From positions 447,852-511,851 of the forward strand of contig NZ_LWKZ01000026.1 of assembly GCF_001905005.1 (NCBI RefSeq): a stretch of DNA of 64,000 bases, written 5' to 3'. Numbering within the stretch: position 1 is the stretch's first letter; each line of letters begins with the position of its first letter. The notes beneath the pieces are model-generated. The model ran no database searches. It was not told the DNA's origin and saw only the letters and a program-made list of their open reading frames with translations. The translations under genes and the position numbers were made by a program. Source of the DNA: Streptomyces sp. CB02923 (lineage in GTDB: Bacteria > Actinomycetota > Actinomycetes > Streptomycetales > Streptomycetaceae). Shown here piece after piece: positions 15,233 through 23,126 of the stretch.

Positions 15233-15946
15233 ATGCGTCATTCAACGCCCGTAACCAAGTCCCTCATAGCCGTCTGCCTGGCCGTGACGGCAACGGCGGT
15301 GTCCACGGCGGCCGCGCCCGCCGCCACGCCACCGGAGCAGTCGCACACCGCCCCCCGGGCCCCGAAGGAGTACGTCTCGCTGGACACCGGTGTCCTGATC
15401 CACGCGAAGCATTCCGCGGCGTATCTGAACAGGCTCGACACCGCGATGGGAAAGCGCAGACCCTGCATCGTGCCGCAGGTGAACACGGAATTCGGTGCGG
15501 GCGGCAGTCAGGAACGTGCCTGGCTCAACACCTTCCTGAAGAACCGGTCGGGAAAGAAGAGCAGCACGTACGCGACCAAGGCGGCGATCGACAAACTGAA
15601 GGCGCGGGCCGCCGACACGGGGCAGAACCTCGAAGCCAAGGACACGCAGGTGGTGAGCCAGACCAAAATGCTGAAGCTCTCCCTCATCACCGCGGACGTA
15701 CGGCTCGCGAACAACCTGGACATCATCAACAGGAAGTACCCGAGGGCCTATCCGGTGGAACGGCTGCGCTTCGCGAATCGCCAGTATCAGGCGAAGCAGC
15801 CGCACGCAAAACAGTCCCAGGCGAAGCAGTCGCAGGCGAAGCAGTCGCAGGCAAAGCAGCCCCACGCAAAGCAGGCGCACGCCCCGCAGGCGCACACTTC
15901 CCAGGCGCAGGCCCCCCGGGTGCGCGCGGAGGCCGCGTGCAAGTGA
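15233..15946 (+). CDS. Secreted PIN-domain-like protein with a repetitive Lys/Gln/His tail
   Basis: A 237-residue protein with a Sec-type signal peptide (KSLIAVCLAVTATAV, cleavage near residue 28). The core resembles a PIN nuclease: YVSLDTGVLIHA gives a first acidic residue, IVPQVNTEF a Glu, and AKDTQVV with LSLITADVRL two late Asp, in the usual order. Residues from about 186 to 225 are 5-residue repeats such as QAKQS, QAKQP and HAKQ, encoded by a 15-base array. Export of a PIN domain is unusual; PIN proteins are normally cytosolic RNases. The basic, Gln-rich tail may bind nucleic acid or cell wall. The ATG has AGCAGGTAG upstream. The PIN assignment is from motif reading only. Confidence 0.6.
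   Translation: MRHSTPVTKSLIAVCLAVTATAVSTAAAPAATPPEQSHTAPRAPKEYVSLDTGVLIHAKHSAAYLNRLDTAMGKRRPCIVPQVNTEFGAGGSQERAWLNTFLKNRSGKKSSTYATKAAIDKLKARAADTGQNLEAKDTQVVSQTKMLKLSLITADVRLANNLDIINRKYPRAYPVERLRFANRQYQAKQPHAKQSQAKQSQAKQSQAKQPHAKQAHAPQAHTSQAQAPRVRAEAACK
15788..15907 (+). repeat. 15-bp coding minisatellite in the PIN-like gene
   Basis: Eight 15-base units, consensus CAGGCGAAGCAGTCG, encode the pentapeptide repeats of the C-terminal tail. Copies 3 and 4 are identical, which suggests recent slippage; copy number may vary between strains. Confidence 0.9.
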
Positions 15947-15979
15947 CTCCGTACGCCGCGGCCTGACCCGCGTACGGCA

Positions 15980-16018
15980 GCAGAGCTCCCCACGTGACAC
16001 GCCCGTGGGGAGCTCTGC
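15980..16018. terminator. Bidirectional terminator between convergent genes
   Basis: GCAGAGCTCCCCAC (15980-15993) pairs perfectly with GTGGGGAGCTCTGC (16005-16018). It separates the PIN-like gene from the leftward propeller gene. Confidence 0.88.
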
Positions 16019-16052
16019 CCCGTCGTGCCGGGTGCACCGTCCCGTTCGCCTC

Positions 16053-16961
16053 CTACGGGTGCGCCGTAACGCGGACCAGAGAGCCGGTCTCCAGTGCCGC
16101 CCACATCGCGCCGTCGGGGCCGAGGGTGATGCCGTGCGGTTCGGACGCGCGGTCCGGGAGGTCGTGGACGTCGATGTGCCCGTCGGTGGTGATGCGGCCG
16201 ATGCGGCCCGCGCCCCACTCGGTGAACCACAGGGCGCCGTCCGCGCCCGCGGCAATCGCGTGCGGGCGCGACGCCCGGTCCGGCAGCGGGAATTCGGTGA
16301 CCGTGCCGTCCGTGGTGATCCGGCCGATCTGCCCGGCCCCGATCTCCACGAACCACAGCGCGCCGTCGGGGCCCGCCGTGAGTCCCACGGGCGCGGCGCC
16401 GGACGTGGGCAGGTCGTACAGAACGGTGGCGCCGTCGAGCCCCGTCCGGCCGATCGCGTCGGCCTGGTTGGCGGTGAACCACAGGGCGCCGTCCGGCCCC
16501 GGCGCCAGCACCGAGGCGAAGCCGCCGCGTACCGGCAGGTCGTACTCGGTGACCGTGCCGTCCGCCGTGATGCGGCCGATGCGGTCGGCGGCGGACTCGG
16601 TGAACCAGACCGCGCCGTCCGGCCCGGCGGCGATGCCGAGGGGCGCGGCATCCGCGGTCGGCAGGGGGAAGGTTTCCACCTTCGCCTCGGCCCCGTCACC
16701 GTCACCGTCACCGTCACCGGGCACGATGCGGGTGATGCGGTGTTCCTTGAACTCGGTGCACCACAGGGCGCCGTCCGCGCCGGCCGTGATCATTGTCGGC
16801 GCGCCGGTGGCGGTGCGCAGGGGGTAGGTGGTGACGTGCCCGGCCGTGGTGACGCGTGCGATCCGCCCGTGATGCACCAGGGTGCACCACAGCGCGCCGT
16901 CCGGCCCGGCCGTCAACGCGTACGGGCCCGCCCCGGGTTCGGCCACGGCGTACTCCTGCAT
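16053..16961 (-). CDS. Virginiamycin B lyase (Vgb)-like propeller
   Basis: A 302-residue protein with seven near-identical blades, each carrying a motif of the type GPDGALWFTE..RIGRIT. This is the repeat of virginiamycin B lyase, which linearises streptogramin B antibiotics. The length is right for Vgb (about 295). I could not confirm the catalytic His/Glu/His residues from this reading, and many actinobacterial relatives are not lyases. I take the ATG at 16961 (MQEYAV) with AAAGG just upstream; an ATG at 16991 would add ten residues. An insertion of four Gly-Asp pairs after VPG comes from a hexanucleotide repeat. Confidence 0.75.
   Translation of the reverse strand: MQEYAVAEPGAGPYALTAGPDGALWCTLVHHGRIARVTTAGHVTTYPLRTATGAPTMITAGADGALWCTEFKEHRITRIVPGDGDGDGDGAEAKVETFPLPTADAAPLGIAAGPDGAVWFTESAADRIGRITADGTVTEYDLPVRGGFASVLAPGPDGALWFTANQADAIGRTGLDGATVLYDLPTSGAAPVGLTAGPDGALWFVEIGAGQIGRITTDGTVTEFPLPDRASRPHAIAAGADGALWFTEWGAGRIGRITTDGHIDVHDLPDRASEPHGITLGPDGAMWAALETGSLVRVTAHP
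16695..16718. repeat. GTCACC hexanucleotide repeat inside the propeller gene
   Basis: Four exact GTCACC copies encode alternating Gly and Asp in a surface loop between blades. Changes of whole units keep the frame. Confidence 0.9.
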
Positions 16962-17152
16962 GGTCACCTTTGAACGGGATCGGGATGTCATACGCGGCAT
17001 CCTGCCATCGGCACTCCCGCCCGCCTCATGAGGGTTCGCCTCAGCGCACCCGCCCGCCCCGCAGAAGTTCATCCGCACGCGGCGGCAACCTTTCTCCCAC
17101 CGGCGGCAACTGAGGGGCTGACAGAGCGTCCCCGACCAAGAGAGCCTGCCCC

Positions 17153-17851
17153 GTGGTCAGTCTTCGCTCCCGCGGCACCACCGGCACCGATCCGGCACCG
17201 GGCACCGGTCCGTCCCCGAGCGCCGGTCCGTCCCCGGGCACCCGTCCGGCACCGAACGCCGGTCCGTCCCCGGGCACCGATCCGGCCCCGGGTGCCCGTC
17301 CGCTCCCGGACACCGGTCCGTCCCGCAGCCGCCCCGACGACGCGTCCGCGGAGTTCCACGCCTTCTTCGAGTGCCATCACGCCGAACTGGCCCGCCTGGC
17401 CCACCTGCTCACGGGGGAGACGGACGCCGCCGACGACCTCGCGGCGGACGCGCTGCTCGCCCTGTGGCACCGGTGGGACCGCGTGCGCGACGCGGAACAC
17501 CCGGTGGCCTACGCCCGTGGCGTGGTCGCCAACATGGCCCGGGGCCGCATCCGCAGCACCGTGCGCGAGCGGCGCCGTATCGCCCTGTTCTCGTCCCGGC
17601 GCTCCGAGCCGTCGGACGGCCCCGACGTGGCCGCCGTCGTGGACGTCCGGCAGGCGCTGGAACGGCTGCCGTTCCGCAAGCGCGCGTGCGTCGTACTGCG
17701 GCACGCGTTCGACCTGTCGGAACGGGACACCGCCCTCGCCCTGGGCATATCCGTCGGTACGGTCAAGAGCCAGACCTCCCGGGGCCTGGCGGAACTCCAG
17801 CGGCACCTGGGCGCGGAGGCCGTGGACGGCCTGGCCGGGAGGAGGAAGTGA
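17153..17851 (+). CDS. SigE-family ECF sigma factor with a hexapeptide-repeat N-terminal tail
   Basis: A 232-residue sigma-70 family protein of the SigE subgroup found in actinobacteria. Region 2 (about residues 66-130) includes ADDLAADALLALWHRWDRV, and region 4 (about 170-220) includes LPFRKRACVVLRHAFDLSERDTALALGISVGTVKS. Residues about 11-58 are eight Pro/Gly hexapeptides of the form GTxPxP, encoded by an 18-base array; this tail is not part of the family. The GTG at 17153 has a poor ribosome site, so a start after the repeats is possible but I see none better. Its TGA overlaps the ATG of the next gene. Confidence 0.8.
   Translation: MVSLRSRGTTGTDPAPGTGPSPSAGPSPGTRPAPNAGPSPGTDPAPGARPLPDTGPSRSRPDDASAEFHAFFECHHAELARLAHLLTGETDAADDLAADALLALWHRWDRVRDAEHPVAYARGVVANMARGRIRSTVRERRRIALFSSRRSEPSDGPDVAAVVDVRQALERLPFRKRACVVLRHAFDLSERDTALALGISVGTVKSQTSRGLAELQRHLGAEAVDGLAGRRK
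17183..17326 (+). repeat. 18-bp minisatellite at the 5' end of the sigma factor gene
   Basis: Eight contiguous 18-base units, consensus near GGCACCGGTCCGTCCCCG, encode GTDPAP, GTGPSP, SAGPSP, GTRPAP and similar hexapeptides in order. Confidence 0.85.
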
Positions 17852-18588
17852 TGGCGGACGACGAGGTGCGCGGGCAGCTGCGCGAGGTAGCGCAGGCCCA
17901 CCGCCCGGACCGCGTCCGGATGCTCGCGCGGGTGAAGCGCGGCATGGCGGACTCCGCGGACTCCATTACGGAGGCACGTCGCCGGGCGGCGCCGGCCTGC
18001 TCGTGGCCGCGGATCGCCCTCGCGGCCGCCGCGACCGCCGGGGCGCTCGTCGCCGGTGGTTACACGGTGGCCACGGTCGTGCAGTCCCCCGGCCCCGGCA
18101 CGGTGACCACACGCCCGGCGCCGCCTGCCGGGCGCGGCGAGGACCGGCCCGTACCGCCCGCTCCCCTGCCACTGCCACTGCCACTGCCACTGCCACTGCC
18201 ACGCGCCGTGAACGGTCCCTTGTGGTCGGACGGTTCCGTGGACCCGCACAGCAACATCTACTGGGCGCAGAGCAACGTCACGCTCAAGGCCGGGCGTCCG
18301 CTGACCTCGCTCACCGTGGAACTGCGGGTCGCCCAGACCGGCGGCGTGGCGGACACCGGCTACTGGAGCACGTTGCCCTCGGCCGACTTCGCGGTGTCCG
18401 TGGGCGAGCGCGGCGGCGTGCTGGTCTACCGGTGGACGCTGAAGGCGGGCCGGACCGTGCCCGCCGGGCGGCATGTCTTCGCGGGCCAGTACGACCACGC
18501 GGAAGGCATCCGCGATGCCAAGGGCGACTCGTATGCGGCGACGGCCGGGGCGCCGGGTGGCGTGCTGCGCGTACAGGGGGCCTTCTGA
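17851..18588 (+). CDS. Membrane-anchored partner of the sigma factor (putative anti-sigma or regulated protein)
   Basis: A 245-residue protein whose ATG overlaps the sigma stop codon (TGATG), with GGAGGAAG as ribosome site. A short cytosolic N-terminus of about 50 residues precedes one transmembrane helix (IALAAAATAGALVAGGYTVA). A Pro-Leu stretch of six PL pairs follows, then a C-terminal domain of about 130 residues outside the cell with WSDGSVDPHSNIYWAQ and WTLKAGRTVPAGRHVF segments. The coupling and topology suggest it senses an outside signal for the sigma factor, but no zinc-binding anti-sigma motif (HxxxCxxC) is present. I do not recognise the outer domain. Confidence 0.65.
   Translation: MADDEVRGQLREVAQAHRPDRVRMLARVKRGMADSADSITEARRRAAPACSWPRIALAAAATAGALVAGGYTVATVVQSPGPGTVTTRPAPPAGRGEDRPVPPAPLPLPLPLPLPLPRAVNGPLWSDGSVDPHSNIYWAQSNVTLKAGRPLTSLTVELRVAQTGGVADTGYWSTLPSADFAVSVGERGGVLVYRWTLKAGRTVPAGRHVFAGQYDHAEGIRDAKGDSYAATAGAPGGVLRVQGAF
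18166..18201 (+). repeat. CTGCCA hexanucleotide repeat
   Basis: Six exact CTGCCA copies encode the Leu-Pro stalk just outside the membrane helix of the sigma partner. Slippage would change stalk length without a frameshift. Confidence 0.9.
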
Positions 18589-18613
18589 CCCGTACAGAGA
18601 GTCGTCTTAAGGG

Positions 18614-18708
18614 GATGTCGAAGCCGTAGGGAGACGTTGAAGCCGTAGGGGGATGCCGAAGTCGTAGGGGGATGTCGAAACCGTAGGAGGATGTCGAAGC
18701 CGCGCCGC
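18614..18708. repeat. 19-bp tandem array, 5 units, between convergent genes
   Basis: Copies of GATGTCGAAGCCGTAGGGG begin at 18614, 18633, 18652, 18671 and 18690. They fill the gap between the sigma partner gene and the end of the LigD polymerase gene. No hairpin terminator is present here. Confidence 0.85.
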
Positions 18709-18711
18709 ACG

Positions 18712-19716
18712 TCACTTCTTCGCGCGGCTCGGCTGCACCCGCTTAGGTTCGCCCTTCATCTTCGGGTGCTCCGGCGGATACGGGAGATCCCCGAGTCCGT
18801 GCTCGCGCTCGTCGCGGTCGGCGAGTTCGAGCGCGGCCTCCAGGCGGCAGGGGTGGCGGTCCATGGTGGCGTGCAGGTCGCCCAGTTCGGCGAAGCGGGC
18901 CGGCATGGTGCCGAGGTCGAAGTCCTCGGGTACGGCGTCGGCGAGTTCGTCCCAGCGCAGGGGCGCGGACACCGGCGCGTGCGGGAAGGGCCGTACGGAA
19001 TAGGCGCTGGCGATGGTGCGGTCCCGGGCGGTCTGGTTGTAATCCACGAAGATCTTGGCGCCGCGCTCCTCCTTCCACCAGGAGGTGGTGATCCGCCCGG
19101 GGTCGCGCCGCTCCAGCTCCCGGGCCACCGCAATCGCCGAGCGCCGGACCTGGGTGAAGGTCCAGTCGGGCGCGATGGGGACGAAGACGTGCAGGCCGCG
19201 GCCGCCGGAGGTCTTGGGCCAGCCGGTGAGGCCGAGTCCGTCGAGGACGTCGCGCAGGGCGAGGGCGGCCCGTACCGCGTCCGCGTAGCCGGTGCCCGGC
19301 TGCGGGTCGAGGTCGATGCGCAGTTCGTCCGGGTGCTCGGTGTCGCCGCGGCGGACCGGCCAGGGATGGAAGGTCAGACAGCCGAGGTTGGCCGCCCAGA
19401 GGACGGCGGCGGGCTCGGCGGGGCAGATCTCGTCGGCGTACCGGCCGCTGGGGAAGGAGATGCGGCCGGTGGGAATCCAGTCGGGGAGGTTTTTCGGCGC
19501 CCGTTTCTGGAAGAACGATTCGCCGTCCACCCCGTCCGGGTAGCGCTCCAAGGTGGTGGGCCGGTCCTTCAGGGCACGCAGGATGCCGTCAGAGACGCTC
19601 TGGTAGTAGCGGACGACATCGGCCTTGGTGAAGCCGCGCCGCGGGAAGTAGACCTTGTCCGGGTGGGAAACCCGGACCGCCCGCCCGCCCACGGTCACCT
19701 CCAGCGACTCTGCCAT
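18712..19716 (-). CDS. LigD-type polymerase/primase domain protein (NHEJ)
   Basis: A 334-residue stand-alone polymerase domain of the archaeo-eukaryotic primase superfamily, used in bacterial non-homologous end joining to fill in ends and add ribonucleotides. Catalytic LRIDLDPQPG supplies the paired Asp ligands. SGGRGLHVFVP, FVDYNQTARDRTIASAYSVR and the N-terminal SHPDKVYFP match the family. In many bacteria this domain is fused to a ligase; here the ligase is a separate divergent gene 134 bases away. The ATG at 19716 opens MAESLEVTVGGRAVRV. No Ku gene lies in the window. Confidence 0.92.
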   Translation of the reverse strand: MAESLEVTVGGRAVRVSHPDKVYFPRRGFTKADVVRYYQSVSDGILRALKDRPTTLERYPDGVDGESFFQKRAPKNLPDWIPTGRISFPSGRYADEICPAEPAAVLWAANLGCLTFHPWPVRRGDTEHPDELRIDLDPQPGTGYADAVRAALALRDVLDGLGLTGWPKTSGGRGLHVFVPIAPDWTFTQVRRSAIAVARELERRDPGRITTSWWKEERGAKIFVDYNQTARDRTIASAYSVRPFPHAPVSAPLRWDELADAVPEDFDLGTMPARFAELGDLHATMDRHPCRLEAALELADRDEREHGLGDLPYPPEHPKMKGEPKRVQPSRAKK

Positions 19717-19725
19717 GCACCCACG

Positions 19726-19774
19726 CTAGGGCCTGTCGTCACATTCCCGCCTGCCGCGCGACGACAGGCCCTAG
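19726..19774. repeat. 49-bp inverted repeat in the divergent polymerase/ligase promoter region
   Basis: CTAGGGCCTGTCGTC (19726-19740) is perfectly repeated in inverse at 19760-19774, around a 19-base centre. It begins ten bases from the polymerase start codon, so it lies in that mRNA leader or promoter. It could be an operator, a hairpin, or a dispersed palindromic element; the exact match over 15 bases argues against chance. Confidence 0.75.
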
Positions 19775-19850
19775 GCCATACGGGCAGCGGCCGCCCGTCG
19801 GCGGGCGCGTACCGCCGCCCGGCCCCGCGCCCCGCCGCACAATCGCCTGC

Positions 19851-20945
19851 ATGGACCTTCCCGTGATGCCCCCGGTGGAGCCGATGCTGGCCAAGGCCGC
19901 CCCGGACATCCCGCCCGGCATACAGTACGAGGCCAAATGGGACGGCTTCCGGGCCATCGTCTTCCGTGACGGGGACGAGGTCGAGCTGGGCAGCCGTTCG
20001 GGCAAGCCGCTCACCCGGTACTTCCCGGAGCTGGCCGGGGCCCTGCGGGCGGAGCTCCCGCCGCGTTGCGTGCTCGACGGCGAGATCGTCATCGCCCGGG
20101 ACGGGCAGCTGGACTTCGACGCCCTGCTGGAGCGCATCCACCCCGCCGACTCCCGGGTGCGCCACCTGGCGGAGGTGACTCCGGCCTCCTTCGTGGCGTT
20201 CGATCTGCTGGCACTGGGCGACGAGTCGCTGATGGACGTACCGCAGCGGGACCGCAGGGACGCCCTGACGACGGCGCTGGGCTCGGCCGCCGACCCGGTC
20301 TTCACCGCGCCCGTCACCGACGACCTCGATGTGGCCCGCGACTGGTTCGAGCAGTTCGAGGGCGCCGGGCTGGACGGGATCGTCGCGAAGCCGCCCGGGA
20401 TGCCGTACCGGCCGGGCCGGCGGGTCATGGTCAAGACCAAGCACGAGCGGACCGCCGACTGCGTGGTGGCGGGTCTGCGCCCGCACAAGAGCGGCCCGGT
20501 CGTGGGGTCCCTGCTGCTGGGCCTGTACGACGAGGGCGGCCGGCTCCAGCACGTCGGGGTCTGCGCGTCCTTCCCCATGCGCCGGCGCCAGGAGCTGATG
20601 GAGGAGCTGGCGCCGCTGCGGATGGATTCCGTCGCGGGCCATCCGTGGGAGGAGTGGACCAGTGAGGAGGCGCAGGCGGCGGGCCGGCTGCCCGGTGGTC
20701 CCAGCCGGTGGACGGGCAAGAAGGATTTGTCCTGGGTCCCGCTGCGCCCGGAACGCGTGCTGGAGGTGGCCTACGACCACATGCAGGGCGACCGTTTCCG
20801 GCACACCGCGCAGTTCCGGCGCTGGCGCCCGGACCGCGGGCCGGAGTCGTGCACGTACGCACAGCTGGAGGAGCCCGTCCGCTACGACCTCTCGGAGGTC
20901 CTCGGCGGCGTCCGCCACGGCAAGGGCAAGGGTTCTGCCATGTGA
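19851..20945 (+). CDS. ATP-dependent DNA ligase (LigD ligase-domain/LigC-type)
   Basis: A 364-residue ligase with motif I YEAKWDGFRA (the Lys forms the AMP adduct), motif III FVAFDLLAL, motif IV DGIVAKP and motif V MVKTKHERTADCVVAG, followed by an OB-fold domain. This size and order match the ligase half of LigD or the separate LigC-type enzymes. It is divergent from the polymerase domain gene and the two probably act together on double-strand breaks. The ATG at 19851 starts MDLPVMPPVEPMLA, a usual beginning for the family. Confidence 0.92.
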   Translation: MDLPVMPPVEPMLAKAAPDIPPGIQYEAKWDGFRAIVFRDGDEVELGSRSGKPLTRYFPELAGALRAELPPRCVLDGEIVIARDGQLDFDALLERIHPADSRVRHLAEVTPASFVAFDLLALGDESLMDVPQRDRRDALTTALGSAADPVFTAPVTDDLDVARDWFEQFEGAGLDGIVAKPPGMPYRPGRRVMVKTKHERTADCVVAGLRPHKSGPVVGSLLLGLYDEGGRLQHVGVCASFPMRRRQELMEELAPLRMDSVAGHPWEEWTSEEAQAAGRLPGGPSRWTGKKDLSWVPLRPERVLEVAYDHMQGDRFRHTAQFRRWRPDRGPESCTYAQLEEPVRYDLSEVLGGVRHGKGKGSAM

Positions 20946-20989
20946 GACGTCGGCGGGCGGTCTTCCGTATCCGGCTCGGAGGGGCTCGT

Positions 20990-21415
20990 CTAGCGCGTGG
21001 CGAGCCGATCCAGCAGAGCGGCGCTCCGTGCCAGCAACGCCCGCTCCTCGTCCGTGAGTTCGGCCTCGATGGCCTGCGCGAGCCAGCCGGCCCGGCGGCT
21101 GCGCTCCGCCTCCAGCGCGGCCCGGCCCGCGCCCGACAGCTCGACCAGCGACTTGCGGCCGTCCGTGGGGTGCGCCCGGCGCGTGATCAGGTCCTGTTCC
21201 ATGAGCAGCCCCACCGCCCGCGCCATCGACTGGGGGCGTACCCGCTGGTCGGCGGCGAGGTCGCTGGTGGTCATGGCGCCGTTGCGGTCGAGTGCGCCGA
21301 GCACGGCGGCCTGGCCCAGCGGGATGCGGTCCTCGTGCTTGACGCGCCGGGTGAGCCTGCCCATCGCGGTGCGCAGTTCAGCGGCGATGACGGCGGCGGC
21401 TTCCGAGGTGGGCAT
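20990..21415 (-). CDS. MarR family transcriptional regulator
   Basis: A 141-residue winged-helix regulator. The recognition region is MTTSDLAADQRVRPQSMARAVGLLMEQ, followed by the wing ITRRAHPTDGRKSLVELS and a dimerising C-terminal helix. It is divergent from an enolase gene; the 162 bases between them hold three copies of a near-palindrome, which makes this protein the probable repressor of both. TAAAGT lies five bases before the ATG and no ribosome site is seen, so the mRNA may be leaderless. Confidence 0.88.
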   Translation of the reverse strand: MPTSEAAAVIAAELRTAMGRLTRRVKHEDRIPLGQAAVLGALDRNGAMTTSDLAADQRVRPQSMARAVGLLMEQDLITRRAHPTDGRKSLVELSGAGRAALEAERSRRAGWLAQAIEAELTDEERALLARSAALLDRLATR

Positions 21416-21436
21416 AGGGCACTTTACCCCGTTGGT

Positions 21437-21499
21437 CAGCAATGCTGCACACCTCACCTGCACAGCAATGCTGTACAGCAAAACTGCGCAGCATTGCTG
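21437..21499. promoter_or_regulatory. Three evenly spaced MarR-type operators
   Basis: CAGCAATGCTG at 21437-21447, CAGCAATGCTG at 21463-21473 and CAGCATTGCTG at 21489-21499 are spaced exactly 26 bases apart. Half sites (TACAGCA, ACTGCGCAG) lie between the last two. The first copy overlaps the likely marR promoter and the last two lie in the likely eno promoter. Confidence 0.8.
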
Positions 21500-21577
21500 T
21501 ATGGTTTGGCTCGTCGGGCTCAGCGCCAGCGTTGTCGCAGCCGGGGCCACGGCATACGACAACGGGAAGGACACCCC

Positions 21578-22885
21578 ATGTCCGCACAGGCAGCCGGACC
21601 CGTCAACGCCACCATCGAGGCCGTCACCGCCCGCCGGATCATCGACAGCCGGGGCAACCCCACGGTCGAGGTCGACGTCGTCCTGGCCGACGGGTCCCTG
21701 GGGCGCGCGGCCGTCCCCTCCGGCGCCTCCACGGGTGCCCGGGAGGCCGTGGAACTGCGCGACGGAGACTCCGCGCGCTGGCACGGCAAGGGCGTGGACC
21801 GCGCGGTGGCCCACGTCAACGAGGAGATCGCGGCGGCCGTGCACGGCCGGGACGCGGTGGACCAGGCGGGTCTCGACGCCGCGCTGGTCGCCCTCGACGG
21901 CACCGCCACGAAGTCCCGGCTCGGCGCCAACGCGATCCTCGGCGTCTCCCTCGCCGCCGCCAAGGCCACCGCCGCGGCCCACCGCCTGCCCCTCTACCGC
22001 TACCTCGGCGGCGCCGACGCCCGCCTCCTGCCGCTGCCGATGATGAACATCGTCAACGGCGGCGCGCACGCCGACAATCCGCTGGATTTCCAGGAGTTCA
22101 TGATCGCGCCGGTGGGCGCGGACACCTTCGCCGAAGCCGTCCGCATGGGCAGCGAGGTCTTCCACACCCTGCGCCGCGATCTGCTGGCCGCCGGGCACTC
22201 CACGGGCGTCGGCGACGAGGGCGGCTTCGCGCCCGCGCTGCGTACCGCCGAGGAGGCGCTCGACTTCGTGATGAGCGCCATCGAGCGGACCGGCTACCGT
22301 CCCGGCACGGACATCGGTCTGATCATGGACCCGGCGTCGTCGGAGTTCTTCCGCGACGGGGTGTACGACTACGCGGGCGAGGGAGTGCGCCGTACCCCCT
22401 CCGAGAACGCCGACTACCTGGCCAAGCTCATCGACGCCTACCCGATCGTCTCCATCGAGGACCCGATGGCGGAGAACGACCTGGACGGCTGGCGCGAGCT
22501 GACCGCCCGCGTCGGCGACCGCTGCCAGCTCACCGGCGACGACGTGTTCTGCACCAACGAGACGCTGCTGCGCGAGGGCATCCGCACCGGCGTCGGCAAC
22601 TCGGTCCTGGTCAAGGTCAACCAGATCGGGACCCTGACCGAGGCGCTGGCCGCGGTGACCACGGCCCACCAGGCGGGCTGGACGGCCGTCATGTCGCACC
22701 GCTCGGGCGAGACGGAGGACACCACCATCGCGGATCTGGCGGTGGCGACCGGCTGCGGTCAGATCAAGACCGGCTCGCTCTCCCGCTCCGACCGCACGGC
22801 GAAGTACAACCAGCTGATACGGATCGAGGAGGAACTGGGCGACTCGGCGCGCTACGCGGGCCGCTCCGCGCTGCGCCGGGCGTGA
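21578..22885 (+). CDS. eno: Enolase (phosphopyruvate hydratase), probably an accessory copy
   Basis: A 435-residue enolase that converts 2-phosphoglycerate to phosphoenolpyruvate. The family signature VLVKVNQIGTLTE includes the catalytic Lys. GDEGGFAP gives the catalytic Glu, LIMDPASSEFF, SIEDPMAEND and TGDDVF give the magnesium ligands, and SHRSGETED the substrate loop. GGGAAGG precedes the ATG. Housekeeping streptomycete enolase genes lie in other contexts and are not under a divergent MarR gene, so I infer a second, conditionally expressed copy; some streptomycetes are known to have two. The ALDVAAS segment of common enolases is changed to IMDPASS here. Confidence 0.9.
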   Translation: MSAQAAGPVNATIEAVTARRIIDSRGNPTVEVDVVLADGSLGRAAVPSGASTGAREAVELRDGDSARWHGKGVDRAVAHVNEEIAAAVHGRDAVDQAGLDAALVALDGTATKSRLGANAILGVSLAAAKATAAAHRLPLYRYLGGADARLLPLPMMNIVNGGAHADNPLDFQEFMIAPVGADTFAEAVRMGSEVFHTLRRDLLAAGHSTGVGDEGGFAPALRTAEEALDFVMSAIERTGYRPGTDIGLIMDPASSEFFRDGVYDYAGEGVRRTPSENADYLAKLIDAYPIVSIEDPMAENDLDGWRELTARVGDRCQLTGDDVFCTNETLLREGIRTGVGNSVLVKVNQIGTLTEALAAVTTAHQAGWTAVMSHRSGETEDTTIADLAVATGCGQIKTGSLSRSDRTAKYNQLIRIEEELGDSARYAGRSALRRA

Positions 22886-23070
22886 ACAGCGGGTAGAGGC
22901 AGCGGCCGCGCGGGCCCCCGGTCGCCGGTCGCCGGTCGCCCGGTCATGACCGGTCCCCCGGTCCCCCGGTCACGATCGGGGGACCGTTCGCGTGCCGGCG
23001 GCCGTCACGCCGTACGGGAAGTGGGCACCGGCTTCGCGCCGGGCCCACCGTCCACCTGACGCCGGACGCC

Positions 23071-23126
23071 TGACGCCTGACCCCTGACCCCTGACCCCTG
23101 ACCCCTGACCCCTGACCCCTGACGCC
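23071..23126. repeat. 7-bp TGACCCC array between eno and the pseudogene
   Basis: Eight units (TGACGCC, six TGACCCC, TGACGCC) run without gaps up to the stop codon of the leftward pseudogene. The preceding 185 bases hold GGTCGCC and CCCCCGGT repeats and a 14-base palindrome CCGGTCATGACCGG (22940-22953) that may end eno. Confidence 0.85.
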
